Source of the DNA: JAFLCM01 sp964510955
GTDB lineage: Bacteria > Planctomycetota > Phycisphaerae > Phycisphaerales > UBA1924
Reading direction: 5' to 3'
Length of the DNA: 64,000 bases
NCBI GenBank assembly: GCA_964510955.1
Contig: CAZEDW010000012.1
Location: forward strand, 28,407-92,406
Part shown: one piece after another, positions 39,546 to 46,703 of the stretch
How the letters are laid out: every line of letters begins with the position of its first letter
Position numbering within the stretch: the first letter of the stretch is position 1
Notes under the pieces: model-generated
Seen by the model: the letters and a program-made list of their open reading frames with translations, nothing else
What the model was told of the DNA's origin: nothing
Database searches by the model: none
Made by a program: the position numbers and the translations under genes

Positions 39546-39573
39546 ACCGTACAAACACCTTGCAAAAAGTCAA
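39546..39573 (-). promoter_or_regulatory. Candidate promoter of the S24 repressor gene
   Basis: On the minus strand TTGACT (plus 39568-39573) and TACGGT (plus 39546-39551) are 16 bases apart. TATAGC just downstream is an alternative -10. The spacing matches other candidates in the window. Confidence 0.35.
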
Positions 39574-39583
39574 ATCAAATGGC

Positions 39584-39625
39584 AAACTTCTCGAAGAGTT
39601 TTCTGAATAGAGAACATTTCGGTTC
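39584..39625. promoter_or_regulatory. Candidate operator elements between repressor and terminase operon
   Basis: An AT-rich stretch holds an imperfect 18-bp palindrome, AAACTTCTCGAAGAGTTT (39584-39601, 14 of 18 positions symmetric), and GAAC-N6-GTTC (39612-39625). AACTTCTC recurs at 39645-39652. Symmetric sites between divergent repressor and effector genes are what a CI/LexA-like protein would bind. Confidence 0.45.
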
Positions 39626-39664
39626 GTTTACCTGCCAAAATACGAACTTCTCCCGGGAGGAATC

Positions 39665-40168
39665 ATGGACCTGTCTCGATATTCGGACCCAAACCACTCT
39701 CCAGACTCCGCGGGCGCGTCCGCGGTCAAAGCGGCCACCCCTTCACCACAGCCAGCCACAGACGCCACGCCCCGACTCGGTGACTTTGACCGCCGGCGCA
39801 AGTGCACCCGTGACTTCGCCGAGCGCCTGGTGAACCGGTCCATCTGGCTGGCCCCCGACGACCGCGCGCTGATCCAGTGCGTGTTCCGCGACGGCCTGAA
39901 CGCCACCAAGGTCGCCGAGCTTCGCCACGAGCCGGCGCGCCTGGTGCGCCGGCGCGTACGCCAACTGATGGCCCGGATCGGCTCGCCCGAGTTCGAGTTT
40001 GTCGTTCGCCGTCGCGACGCCTGGCCGGCCCAGCGGCGCCGCGTCGCCACCGAGGTGGTGCTCCACGGCCACACCATCCAGCGCGCCGCCGAGTTCCTGC
40101 GGATGTCGTTTCACGCGGTTCGCAAAGAGGTCGCGGTCATCCGCGCGATGGCGGAGTCCGCGTCATGA
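39665..40168 (+). CDS. Double helix-turn-helix DNA-binding protein, sigma-region-4-like
   Basis: 167 residues. ATG 39665 follows GGGAGG with 6-base spacing. After a disordered 45-residue start, two helix-turn-helix-like units are visible: DDRALIQCVFRDGLNATKVA ... RRRVRQLMARIG (about 65-105) and TEVVLHGHTIQRAAEFLRMS ... VRKEVAVIRAM (about 125-162). The first resembles sigma-70 region 4. It has no region 2, so it is more likely a transcription regulator or a DNA-recognition factor than a full sigma factor. It is the first gene of the operon divergent from the S24 repressor, and its stop overlaps the next start (ATGA). Confidence 0.72.
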   Translation: MDLSRYSDPNHSPDSAGASAVKAATPSPQPATDATPRLGDFDRRRKCTRDFAERLVNRSIWLAPDDRALIQCVFRDGLNATKVAELRHEPARLVRRRVRQLMARIGSPEFEFVVRRRDAWPAQRRRVATEVVLHGHTIQRAAEFLRMSFHAVRKEVAVIRAMAESAS

Positions 40169-41622
40169 GCCACAGCTTCACCATCCCGCTGGAAACCCGC
40201 CCTCCGGCGCCGCCCACCCGTCACATGTGCGAGGCGGCGGCCCGCCTGGGCATCACGGTCGATCAAGCCGCGCCCGCGCACGCCGGGGCACGCTCGATCA
40301 CGCTCGATCTGGCCCCCGGCGCCCGCGTGCTCATCACCGGCGCCAGCGGCGCCGGCAAGTCCACGCTGCTCCGCGCCGTCGGCGCGACGCTCCGCGACGC
40401 CGGGTGGCCCGTCATCTCGCCCCCAGCCTCGCTCCCGCTCGACTGGGCGTGCCTGGCGGTGTTCGGACGGCCCGTGAACGTCTCGCACGCCATGCGGTGC
40501 CTGTCGCGCGCGGGGCTGGGCGACGCCTCGGTGTTCACGCGCCGCGTGGGCGAGCTCTCGGCCGGCCAGCACGACCGCCTGCGCCTTGGCGTCGCGATGC
40601 ACCGGGCCGAGCGGCTCTGCGCCGGGCCCGCGGCGATGCTGATCGATGAGCTCGGAGCCTCGCTGGACCCGCACACCGGCGCCGGGGTGGCGCGCCTGCT
40701 GCGCCGGTTCAGCGATCGCCTGCCGAACGTCCGCGTCGTCGCCGCGACCCCGCGTGAAGACCTGGAAACCCCGTTCGCCCCGACATCGACGATCCGCCTG
40801 TCCCCGGGGTCCGACCCCGTGGCTGGCTCACCGACGCGCACACCGGAGCAGACGATCCGCTTCGAGCCCGGCGACAGGCCCGACTACCACGCCCTGGCCC
40901 CGCTGCACTACCGCGCCGGCCCGCCGGCGACCATCAGCCATGTCTTTCGCGCTGTCGAATCCGCGCCGTCAGCGCCCGACCGGCTCGTGGGCGTGCTCAC
41001 CCTCAGCCTGCCCACGCTGAACGCGGCCTGGCGCGATCTGGCGTGGCCCGGGCGCTTCAGCACCAGCGACAAGGCGCTCAACGCCCGGCGCCTGAACGAG
41101 GAGATCCGCTGCATATCGCGGGTCATCATCGTCCCGGACTGGCGGGGCGCCGGGCTGGCGCGCCGCTTGGTGCGCTGGGCGCTGGACCACTCCCCCACGC
41201 CGGGAATCGAAGCCCTCGCCGCCATGGGCTCGGCGTGCCCGTTCTTCGAGGCCGCGGGCATGACCGCCTACCCCGTCGCGCGCTCCGAGCGCGATTCGCG
41301 GCTGCTCGACCTGTTCACCCTCGCGGGGATTGAACCGTGGCGTTTCTCCACGCCGCGCGACGCGTTGCGCCGCGTCGACGAAGCGATAGACCCCAGGCTG
41401 CTCGACCGCGAGCTGCGCCGGTGGGCGAGCCGCTCACGAGACTCGCGGGGCTCTTCCACCGGGCCCCGAGCCGAGGTGTTCGGGCGCGCCTGCGCCCGGC
41501 TGGCGGCCCACTTCTGCGCCTACGCGTGGTGCGACCGGCACTGGGCGCCTCGCCAACTCGCCCCGAGCCGTCCCGTCACGCATCCCGCAACTCCGGAGGT
41601 CGCCCATGCCACCCGCTCGTGA
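40165..41622 (+). CDS. ABC-type ATPase fused to a GNAT acetyltransferase-like domain (COG2401-like)
   Basis: 485 residues. ATG 40165 overlaps the previous stop (ATGA). Residues about 40-210 are an ABC ATPase: Walker A ITGASGAGKSTLL (about 57), signature LSAGQHDRLRLG (about 131), Walker B AAMLIDELGASLD (about 157) and a switch-like VVAATPRED. Residues about 235-400 are a GNAT-like fold: RCISRVIIVPDWRGAGLARR (motif A, about 315), then EALAAMGSACPFFEAAGMTA. No membrane segments exist, so it is not a transporter. This is the layout of the uncharacterised COG2401 family. Mu phage Mom, a DNA modifier, is also GNAT-like; with terminase genes downstream, a nucleic-acid-modifying role is possible but unproven. 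Confidence 0.85.
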   Translation: MSHSFTIPLETRPPAPPTRHMCEAAARLGITVDQAAPAHAGARSITLDLAPGARVLITGASGAGKSTLLRAVGATLRDAGWPVISPPASLPLDWACLAVFGRPVNVSHAMRCLSRAGLGDASVFTRRVGELSAGQHDRLRLGVAMHRAERLCAGPAAMLIDELGASLDPHTGAGVARLLRRFSDRLPNVRVVAATPREDLETPFAPTSTIRLSPGSDPVAGSPTRTPEQTIRFEPGDRPDYHALAPLHYRAGPPATISHVFRAVESAPSAPDRLVGVLTLSLPTLNAAWRDLAWPGRFSTSDKALNARRLNEEIRCISRVIIVPDWRGAGLARRLVRWALDHSPTPGIEALAAMGSACPFFEAAGMTAYPVARSERDSRLLDLFTLAGIEPWRFSTPRDALRRVDEAIDPRLLDRELRRWASRSRDSRGSSTGPRAEVFGRACARLAAHFCAYAWCDRHWAPRQLAPSRPVTHPATPEVAHATRS

Positions 41623-41821
41623 TCGATCTGTCTCGGCCTGCGGGCCGCTCCCTCCCCCCTCCGCCGCGCCGGTGCCGGACGTGCTCCCGCACGCGCTGAC
41701 GTTTTTCCTTCAGCAGCGTGAGCGTTCCGCCGTGCTCCGCGCCCTGAAGCGCCTGAACCCCGACCGGCGCGCCGCGCTGCTGCGTGCCCTCAAGATCGAT
41801 CCCAAGGAGACCGCCCGATGA
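41606..41821 (+). CDS. Small protein of unknown function in the terminase operon
   Basis: 71 residues. ATG 41606 overlaps the end of the ABC-GNAT gene by 17 bases and has a perfect GGAGG 6 bases upstream, which supports it as real. The first 25 residues are Pro/Ala rich; the rest is helical and basic (HALTFFLQQRERSAVLRALK, NPDRRAALLRALKID). Its stop overlaps the next start (ATGA). No family recognised; a DNA-binding or scaffolding role would suit its basic helices and position, but there is no direct evidence. Confidence 0.7.
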   Translation: MPPARDRSVSACGPLPPPSAAPVPDVLPHALTFFLQQRERSAVLRALKRLNPDRRAALLRALKIDPKETAR

Positions 41822-42363
41822 ACACCGGCGCCCGAAACCGTTCCGCCCGCCCCTCGCCCTCCGCCCCGCCCGGCGCGCCGCTGAACGGCGCGCACCACGA
41901 AGGTCCGCCATCCATGCGACTCCCGGTAGCGACGGGAACGCGCGCCGGCGAACCGCTCGAGACCGAGAGCGCCCTGGTCAGCGCGCTGCACAGCGACACC
42001 CTCGGCCTCGATGAGCTCGCCGAGCGCCACGCGCTGACGCTCCGGCAGCTCACCGACCTGGCCCAGCGCCCCGACGCGGCCGACCTGCTGACGCGCACCC
42101 GGAGGCTCGCCGATGAGCGCGCCGACCTGATCATCAGCCGGGCCCGTACCGGCGCGGCCCACCGACTGCTCGGGCTGGCCCACGACGACGACAACAAGGA
42201 AACCGCCCGCAAAGCCTGCGTCGACCTGCTCCGCATGAGGCGCCCGGAGGATCACCCCGGGACCGCCGGCGCGACCCCCGGCGCCAGCCCGCGCGAGATC
42301 GATGACGATGCCGACCACGCTGCCCAGGCCGCCCTTGACGCCGACAACGCCGGCGCTGCGTAG
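41818..42363 (+). CDS. Probable small terminase subunit / HTH protein
   Basis: 181 residues. ATG 41818 follows AAGGAG and overlaps the previous stop (ATGA). After a Pro-rich start there is a helix-turn-helix-like stretch (HSDTLGLDELAERHALTLRQ), then a long helix (DLAQRPDAADLLTRTRRLAD ... ADLIISRARTGAAHRLLGLA) and ARKACVDLLRM. The HTH plus helical region and its place just before the large terminase gene fit a small terminase subunit that recognises DNA. This is inferred from position and fold, since small terminases are poorly conserved. Confidence 0.6.
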   Translation: MNTGARNRSARPSPSAPPGAPLNGAHHEGPPSMRLPVATGTRAGEPLETESALVSALHSDTLGLDELAERHALTLRQLTDLAQRPDAADLLTRTRRLADERADLIISRARTGAAHRLLGLAHDDDNKETARKACVDLLRMRRPEDHPGTAGATPGASPREIDDDADHAAQAALDADNAGAA

Positions 42364-42489
42364 CGCACGACGCGGCACGTTTCCGCCCTGGCGAGCCTCT
42401 CCCGCCAGCTCGGAGCGCCGTCCTCGGCGGCCGGCCGCACGGCGCCAGGCCGCATGCTGCCAGTTCACTTCCAACACCGGGGGATAGCC

Positions 42490-44001
42490 TTGACACGCAC
42501 CATTTCCAAGGCGCGCCTGCGGCGCGCTGTGCTGCCGCTCGTGCCGCGCTCACGCGGGCAACTGCAGAACTGGCTCCGCCTGGGGTTGGACCTGCAGGTG
42601 CCGGGCGCCGCGCTGTGCGACGGCGGCTCATCACCGCTCGACTACCTCTGGCACGCCTTCCACGAGCCCGTGGGCGGCAAGCCCGACTGCGTCGTCTGGG
42701 CCTGTCGCGGAGGCGGCAAGACCTTCTACGCCGCCGTCGCCACATTGCTTGACCTCCTCTTCAAGCCCGGGATCGAGGTCAAGCTCCTGGGCGGCAGCCT
42801 CGACCAATCGCAGCGGATGCACGAGCACCTGCGCCGATTGTTCGAGAAGCCCCACCTCCGCGACCGACTCGATGGGCGCGTCACCGCGCGCGGGCTGCGC
42901 CTGCTGAACGGCTCCACGGCGGAAGTCCTGGCCCAGTCGCACACCGCCGTCCGCGGCGCCCGCCCGCAGAAGCTCCGGTGCGACGAAGCAGAGCTCTTCG
43001 ACCCGGAGGTGTGGCGGGCCGCCCAGCTCTGCCCGCGCTCGCGGCGCTGCGGCGAAACCTGGGTGCACGCCGGTATCGAGGCCCTGTCCACCGCCCACCA
43101 GCCCTTCGGCCTGATGAGCGAGCTCATCAACTCCTGCAGGGACCCGTGGGACGCCGATTCCCGGGGGGCAAGCCGGCGCCTCTTCAAGTGGGGAGTGGTG
43201 GATGTCCTCTCCACCTGCCCACCCGAGCGCCCGTGCGAGCCGTGCCCGTTGCTCCCCGAGTGCGCCGGGCGCGCCAAGCGCGCCCGCGGGCACATCACCA
43301 TCGACGACGCGATCGCCATGAAATCGCGCGTGGGCAAGCAGGATTGGGACGCCGAGATGCTGTGCCTGGCCCCGCGCCGTTCCGACGCCGTGCTGCCCGA
43401 GTTCGACCCCGCGCGCCACGTCCGCGACTTCGACCCGCCGGCTCCCAGCGCCGATGAGTCAGTCCTCTGGCTCGCCGGCATGGACTTCGGCTTCCGCGCC
43501 CCCACGGTGTTTCTCTGGGCGTTTCTCGACGGCGCGGGCGCCTTGCACGTCATCGATGAGCACTCCCGCAGCGCCCTGATCCTCGACGAGCACATCCAGG
43601 CCATCCGCGCCAAGCCCTGGCCCCGACCCGAGTGGGTCGCCGTCGACCCCGCGGGCGCCCAGGTCGACGCCCAGACCGGGGTCAGCCACAGCGCCGTGCT
43701 CCACGCGGCCGGTTACCACATCAAGCACCGCGCCTCGCCCATCGAGATGGGCCTGCGTCTCCTGCGAGCCCGCCTCGCCCCCGCCGCCGGCGAGCCGCGC
43801 CTGTTCATCCACCCCCGCTGCCGCGTGCTCATCGAGTCGCTGGTGAAGTACCACTACCCCCCGCCCGGCCCCGGCAACCCCGACGCGGCGCAGCCCGTCA
43901 AGGACGGCCCGGACCACGCGGTCGATGCGCTGCGGTACCTGGTGATCAGCCTGGACGCCCCGCACAGAACGACACAATCGAACTACCTGAGCCACCTGTG
44001 A
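42490..44001 (+). CDS. Phage-type large terminase subunit (ATPase-nuclease)
   Basis: 503 residues from TTG 42490, chosen because GGGGGA lies 5 bases upstream; ATG 42454 in the same frame has no good Shine-Dalgarno. The ATPase part has Walker A VVWACRGGGKTFYAA (about 69), VKLLGGSLDQSQRM, and a Walker B-like LRCDEAELFD (about 163). A Cys-rich insert (CPPERPCEPCPLLPECAG, about 253) may bind metal. The RuvC-like nuclease part has LAGMDFGFRAPTVFLW (about 330), a middle VAVDPAG and the C-terminal KDGPDHAVDALRYLVI (about 472), giving the acidic residues for metal binding. Terminases cut and pump phage DNA into capsids, yet no portal or capsid gene follows; the next gene is a host-type lipoprotein on the other strand. 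Confidence 0.9.
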   Translation: MTRTISKARLRRAVLPLVPRSRGQLQNWLRLGLDLQVPGAALCDGGSSPLDYLWHAFHEPVGGKPDCVVWACRGGGKTFYAAVATLLDLLFKPGIEVKLLGGSLDQSQRMHEHLRRLFEKPHLRDRLDGRVTARGLRLLNGSTAEVLAQSHTAVRGARPQKLRCDEAELFDPEVWRAAQLCPRSRRCGETWVHAGIEALSTAHQPFGLMSELINSCRDPWDADSRGASRRLFKWGVVDVLSTCPPERPCEPCPLLPECAGRAKRARGHITIDDAIAMKSRVGKQDWDAEMLCLAPRRSDAVLPEFDPARHVRDFDPPAPSADESVLWLAGMDFGFRAPTVFLWAFLDGAGALHVIDEHSRSALILDEHIQAIRAKPWPRPEWVAVDPAGAQVDAQTGVSHSAVLHAAGYHIKHRASPIEMGLRLLRARLAPAAGEPRLFIHPRCRVLIESLVKYHYPPPGPGNPDAAQPVKDGPDHAVDALRYLVISLDAPHRTTQSNYLSHL

Positions 44002-44031
44002 AAACCCGCGCAACCGCCGCCGCGGAGCGAG

Positions 44032-44928
44032 CTACTTCTCCGCCCCACTCGGCGCCCCGCCGGCCGGCGCCGCCGCACCCTCCGGAGCCTTCCCCATCCC
44101 CGCCGGCGCCCCCGGCTTCTCGTTCGGCGGAAGCAGGAACGGCAGCACATACTCCAGCCAGTCCGGGTCGCGGAAAAAGATCGGGTACTCGTACCGCTGC
44201 TGTCCCGCAAACAGGTCGCTCTCTTCCTTCGACCACGCCACCCACGGGCGGATCTCGTCGCCCAGGTCGCGCCCCGTCAGCGTCCGCAGCGACTTGCGGG
44301 CCGCCTCCGATACCGCGAGGTCGCGGTCGTCCAGCGTGGCGACGAGGGCATCGAACACCTTGCGGTCGGGGTACTGCCCCAGCGCCGTCGCCGCCGCCTC
44401 GCGCACGACCACCTCCGACTCGACCTTCACGTTGAGGCGCTTGCAGAGCGGGTCGATCGCTTCAGGGTTGTGCAGGCGTTGGAGCGCGCGGGCGGCCTCC
44501 CAGCGCAGGTAACGCTCGGGGTCGGTGATCTGCTTGACGATCGCCGGCACGTCCTCGGGCGTGCCGTGCATCCCCAGCGCCCGGCACGCCACCGCCCGGA
44601 CCAGCGGGTCGTTGTCGACCATGTGCTGGCGGTAAAGCTTGAGATAGACGTTCTCGCCGCCGAACGGCGCGTTGGCGAGCAGCAGCGTGCCGGTGGCCCT
44701 GCGGTCGGCGTTGTACGGGTCGACGGCCCACCGCGCCGCCTCCTCCGGCGACGGCGGCGCGAAGACCGAGAGAATGCTCGTCGACTGCTGCTGCTGCTTG
44801 GTCCGCTTGGTGCACGCCCCCGGCCCCAGCGCCAGTACGCCGACGGCGCCGATCACCGCCAGCCCGCGCAGCCACAACCAACGCCCACACGCACGCCCGG
44901 ACCCGCCACGAATCCAACGGCTCTTCAT
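44032..44928 (-). CDS. HEAT-repeat lipoprotein
   Basis: 298 residues. ATG 44928. A signal segment (GLAVIGAVGVLALGPGAC) ends in a Cys that could be lipidated, though Pro at -3 is atypical for a lipobox. Residues about 95-230 are HEAT-type helical repeats (DPLVRAVACRALGMHGTPED, DPERYLRWEAARALQRLHNP, ESEVVVREAAATALGQYPDR, DRDLAVSEAARKSLRTLTG). The end is Pro/Ala/Gly rich. HEAT repeats bind other proteins; no enzyme motif. Its stop lies 30 bases from the convergent terminase stop. Confidence 0.83.
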   Translation of the reverse strand: MKSRWIRGGSGRACGRWLWLRGLAVIGAVGVLALGPGACTKRTKQQQQSTSILSVFAPPSPEEAARWAVDPYNADRRATGTLLLANAPFGGENVYLKLYRQHMVDNDPLVRAVACRALGMHGTPEDVPAIVKQITDPERYLRWEAARALQRLHNPEAIDPLCKRLNVKVESEVVVREAAATALGQYPDRKVFDALVATLDDRDLAVSEAARKSLRTLTGRDLGDEIRPWVAWSKEESDLFAGQQRYEYPIFFRDPDWLEYVLPFLLPPNEKPGAPAGMGKAPEGAAAPAGGAPSGAEK

Positions 44929-44991
44929 CGCGCCGAGTATACCGGCGGCTCACCTGCAAAGCCCGCTGCACCCGGCGTATCCTCCGCTCCC

Positions 44992-46647
44992 TTGCACCCC
45001 ACCGTCGGCACCATCACCTCGTTTCTCACCGACGGCTCGCTCGCCGCCCTCTGCGCCGCCATGAGCCGCCTCACCGGCGCGACCATCCGACTGATCGACC
45101 CGGAGGGGCGCGAGATCGTCATGGGCGATCAGGACGCGCCGTGGCACGTCCGACCGCCCAACGCCGAGTCGCCCTCCCTGAAGGCCCAGCTCGAATCGGG
45201 CGGCACCGAGCCGAGCCTGACGCCCGACGCCGGGCGGGGCGTCATCCCCCTGGTGGTCCGCGGACGCCCCATCGGCGCGCTGGTCATCGGCTCGGAGGCC
45301 GCCCCGCCGACAGAGCGCCCGCCCGACGACCTGCTCCGCTTCGCCGTCGAGATGCTGGCCTCGACCGTCAGCGAGTTCTGCGAGCAGTCGCTGGAGATCG
45401 GCGAGAGCCACGCCGAGCTGCGCATCCTGTTCAGGCTCTCCAGCCTGCTGGTGGCGGCCCGCGGCATCGGGGCCATCCTGCACGCGGCCCTGAACTCGTG
45501 CGTCGAGGCCTTCAGCGTGGACGCCGGCGCGGTCCACCTGCTCGACGACGACGACGGCCCCCTGCTGCTCAAGGCGCACACCGGCCTGCCCCCCGGCTTT
45601 GTCACGGGCGCGGCGTCGCTCGACACCCCCGCGCCCGGCGCCACGAGCCTCGCCGAGCGCGAGGTCGAGACCATCCGCCAGCTCGCCTTCCAGTCCGGGT
45701 TCGAGGGCATGATCACCGTCGCGCTGGTGTTCAAGGAGCACCCCATGGGCGTGCTCCGGCTCTTCTGCCGCGAGTCGCGCACGCTCGACCCCGCCCAGTC
45801 CACGCTGCTGCAGACCATCGCCGAGCAGGTGGCCGCGGCCGTCGCCGGCGCCAGGCTGCTGGAGTCGCAGCGTCGCACCGATGCGCTGGCGCACCAGCTC
45901 GAGCTCGCCGGTGACGTCCAGCACCGGATGCTGCCGCAGAGCCCGCCGGCGTTCCCGCGCCTCGATATCGCCGCCCGCTACCTCCCGTCGCTCGAACTCT
46001 CCGGCGATTTTTACGATCTCATCGAGCTCAACGGGCACCTCGGCGTGGTGGTCGGCGACGTGAGCGGCAAAGGAGTCCCCGCCGCCCTGCTCATGGCCGC
46101 TGTCCGCGCCACCCTCCGCGCCCACGCACAGGACGTCTTCCACCTCGACGAGCTCATGGCCCGCGTCAACCGCGCCATGGTCCGCGATACCCGCCCGCAC
46201 GAGTTCGCCACCATCTTCTACGGCGTGATCGACCCCAAGAAACTCCGTCTGACCTACTGCAACGCCGGGCATGACCCGCCGCTGGTGCTCCAGCGAGCCG
46301 ACCCCAAGCGCGCAAGCCAGGCCGGCCTGGAACGCCTCCACGAGCTGCGCACCGGCGGCATGATCATCGGCATCGACGCGGCCCAGACCTACGAGCGCGG
46401 GATCTTCGACCTCAGCGCCGGCGACACCATCGTCCTCTCCACCGACGGCCTGACCGACGCGCTGAACTTCCAGGGCGACAAGTTCGGGCGCGGACGCCTG
46501 AAGGCCTCGCTGCAGGGGTTTGTCGATGCGAACCCCAAGGCAGACGCCAAGGCGATCGCCGAGCACCTGGTGTGGGAGGTCCGGCGCTTCGTGGGGCTGA
46601 ACCCGCAGACCGACGACATCACGCTGGTGGTGATCCGGGCCAAATAA
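44992..46647 (+). CDS. PP2C/SpoIIE-type phosphatase with N-terminal sensor and GAF domains
   Basis: 551 residues from TTG 44992 (MHPTVGTITSFLTDGSL); ATG 45061 is an alternative but would cut into the first sensor domain. The first about 130 residues resemble a PocR/GAF-like sensor (AAMSRLTGATIRLIDPEGRE, GVIPLVVRGRPIGALVIGS). A GAF domain follows (about 140-300; DAGAVHLLDDDDGPLLLKAH). The C-terminal 230 residues are a SpoIIE/RsbU-type PP2C: DVQHRMLPQ, SGDFYDLIELNGHLGVVVGD, GKGVPAALLMA, YCNAGHDPP, STDGLTDA and TDDITLVVI. Such proteins dephosphorylate anti-sigma antagonists or other Ser-phosphorylated partners. No anti-sigma or STAS gene is adjacent. Confidence 0.9.
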   Translation: MHPTVGTITSFLTDGSLAALCAAMSRLTGATIRLIDPEGREIVMGDQDAPWHVRPPNAESPSLKAQLESGGTEPSLTPDAGRGVIPLVVRGRPIGALVIGSEAAPPTERPPDDLLRFAVEMLASTVSEFCEQSLEIGESHAELRILFRLSSLLVAARGIGAILHAALNSCVEAFSVDAGAVHLLDDDDGPLLLKAHTGLPPGFVTGAASLDTPAPGATSLAEREVETIRQLAFQSGFEGMITVALVFKEHPMGVLRLFCRESRTLDPAQSTLLQTIAEQVAAAVAGARLLESQRRTDALAHQLELAGDVQHRMLPQSPPAFPRLDIAARYLPSLELSGDFYDLIELNGHLGVVVGDVSGKGVPAALLMAAVRATLRAHAQDVFHLDELMARVNRAMVRDTRPHEFATIFYGVIDPKKLRLTYCNAGHDPPLVLQRADPKRASQAGLERLHELRTGGMIIGIDAAQTYERGIFDLSAGDTIVLSTDGLTDALNFQGDKFGRGRLKASLQGFVDANPKADAKAIAEHLVWEVRRFVGLNPQTDDITLVVIRAK

Positions 46648-46703
46648 GGGTCTCCCGGATCACTTCTGCGCGCGACGAAGGGCGGGCACGCTACGCTAAG
46701 CAC

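Noticed and set aside
39665..40168. Complete sigma-70 factor
   Set aside because: Only region-4-like helices are visible and region 2 is absent; called a HTH protein.
38526..44001. Intact prophage
   Set aside because: No portal, capsid, tail, lysis or integrase gene and no attachment repeats were seen around it.
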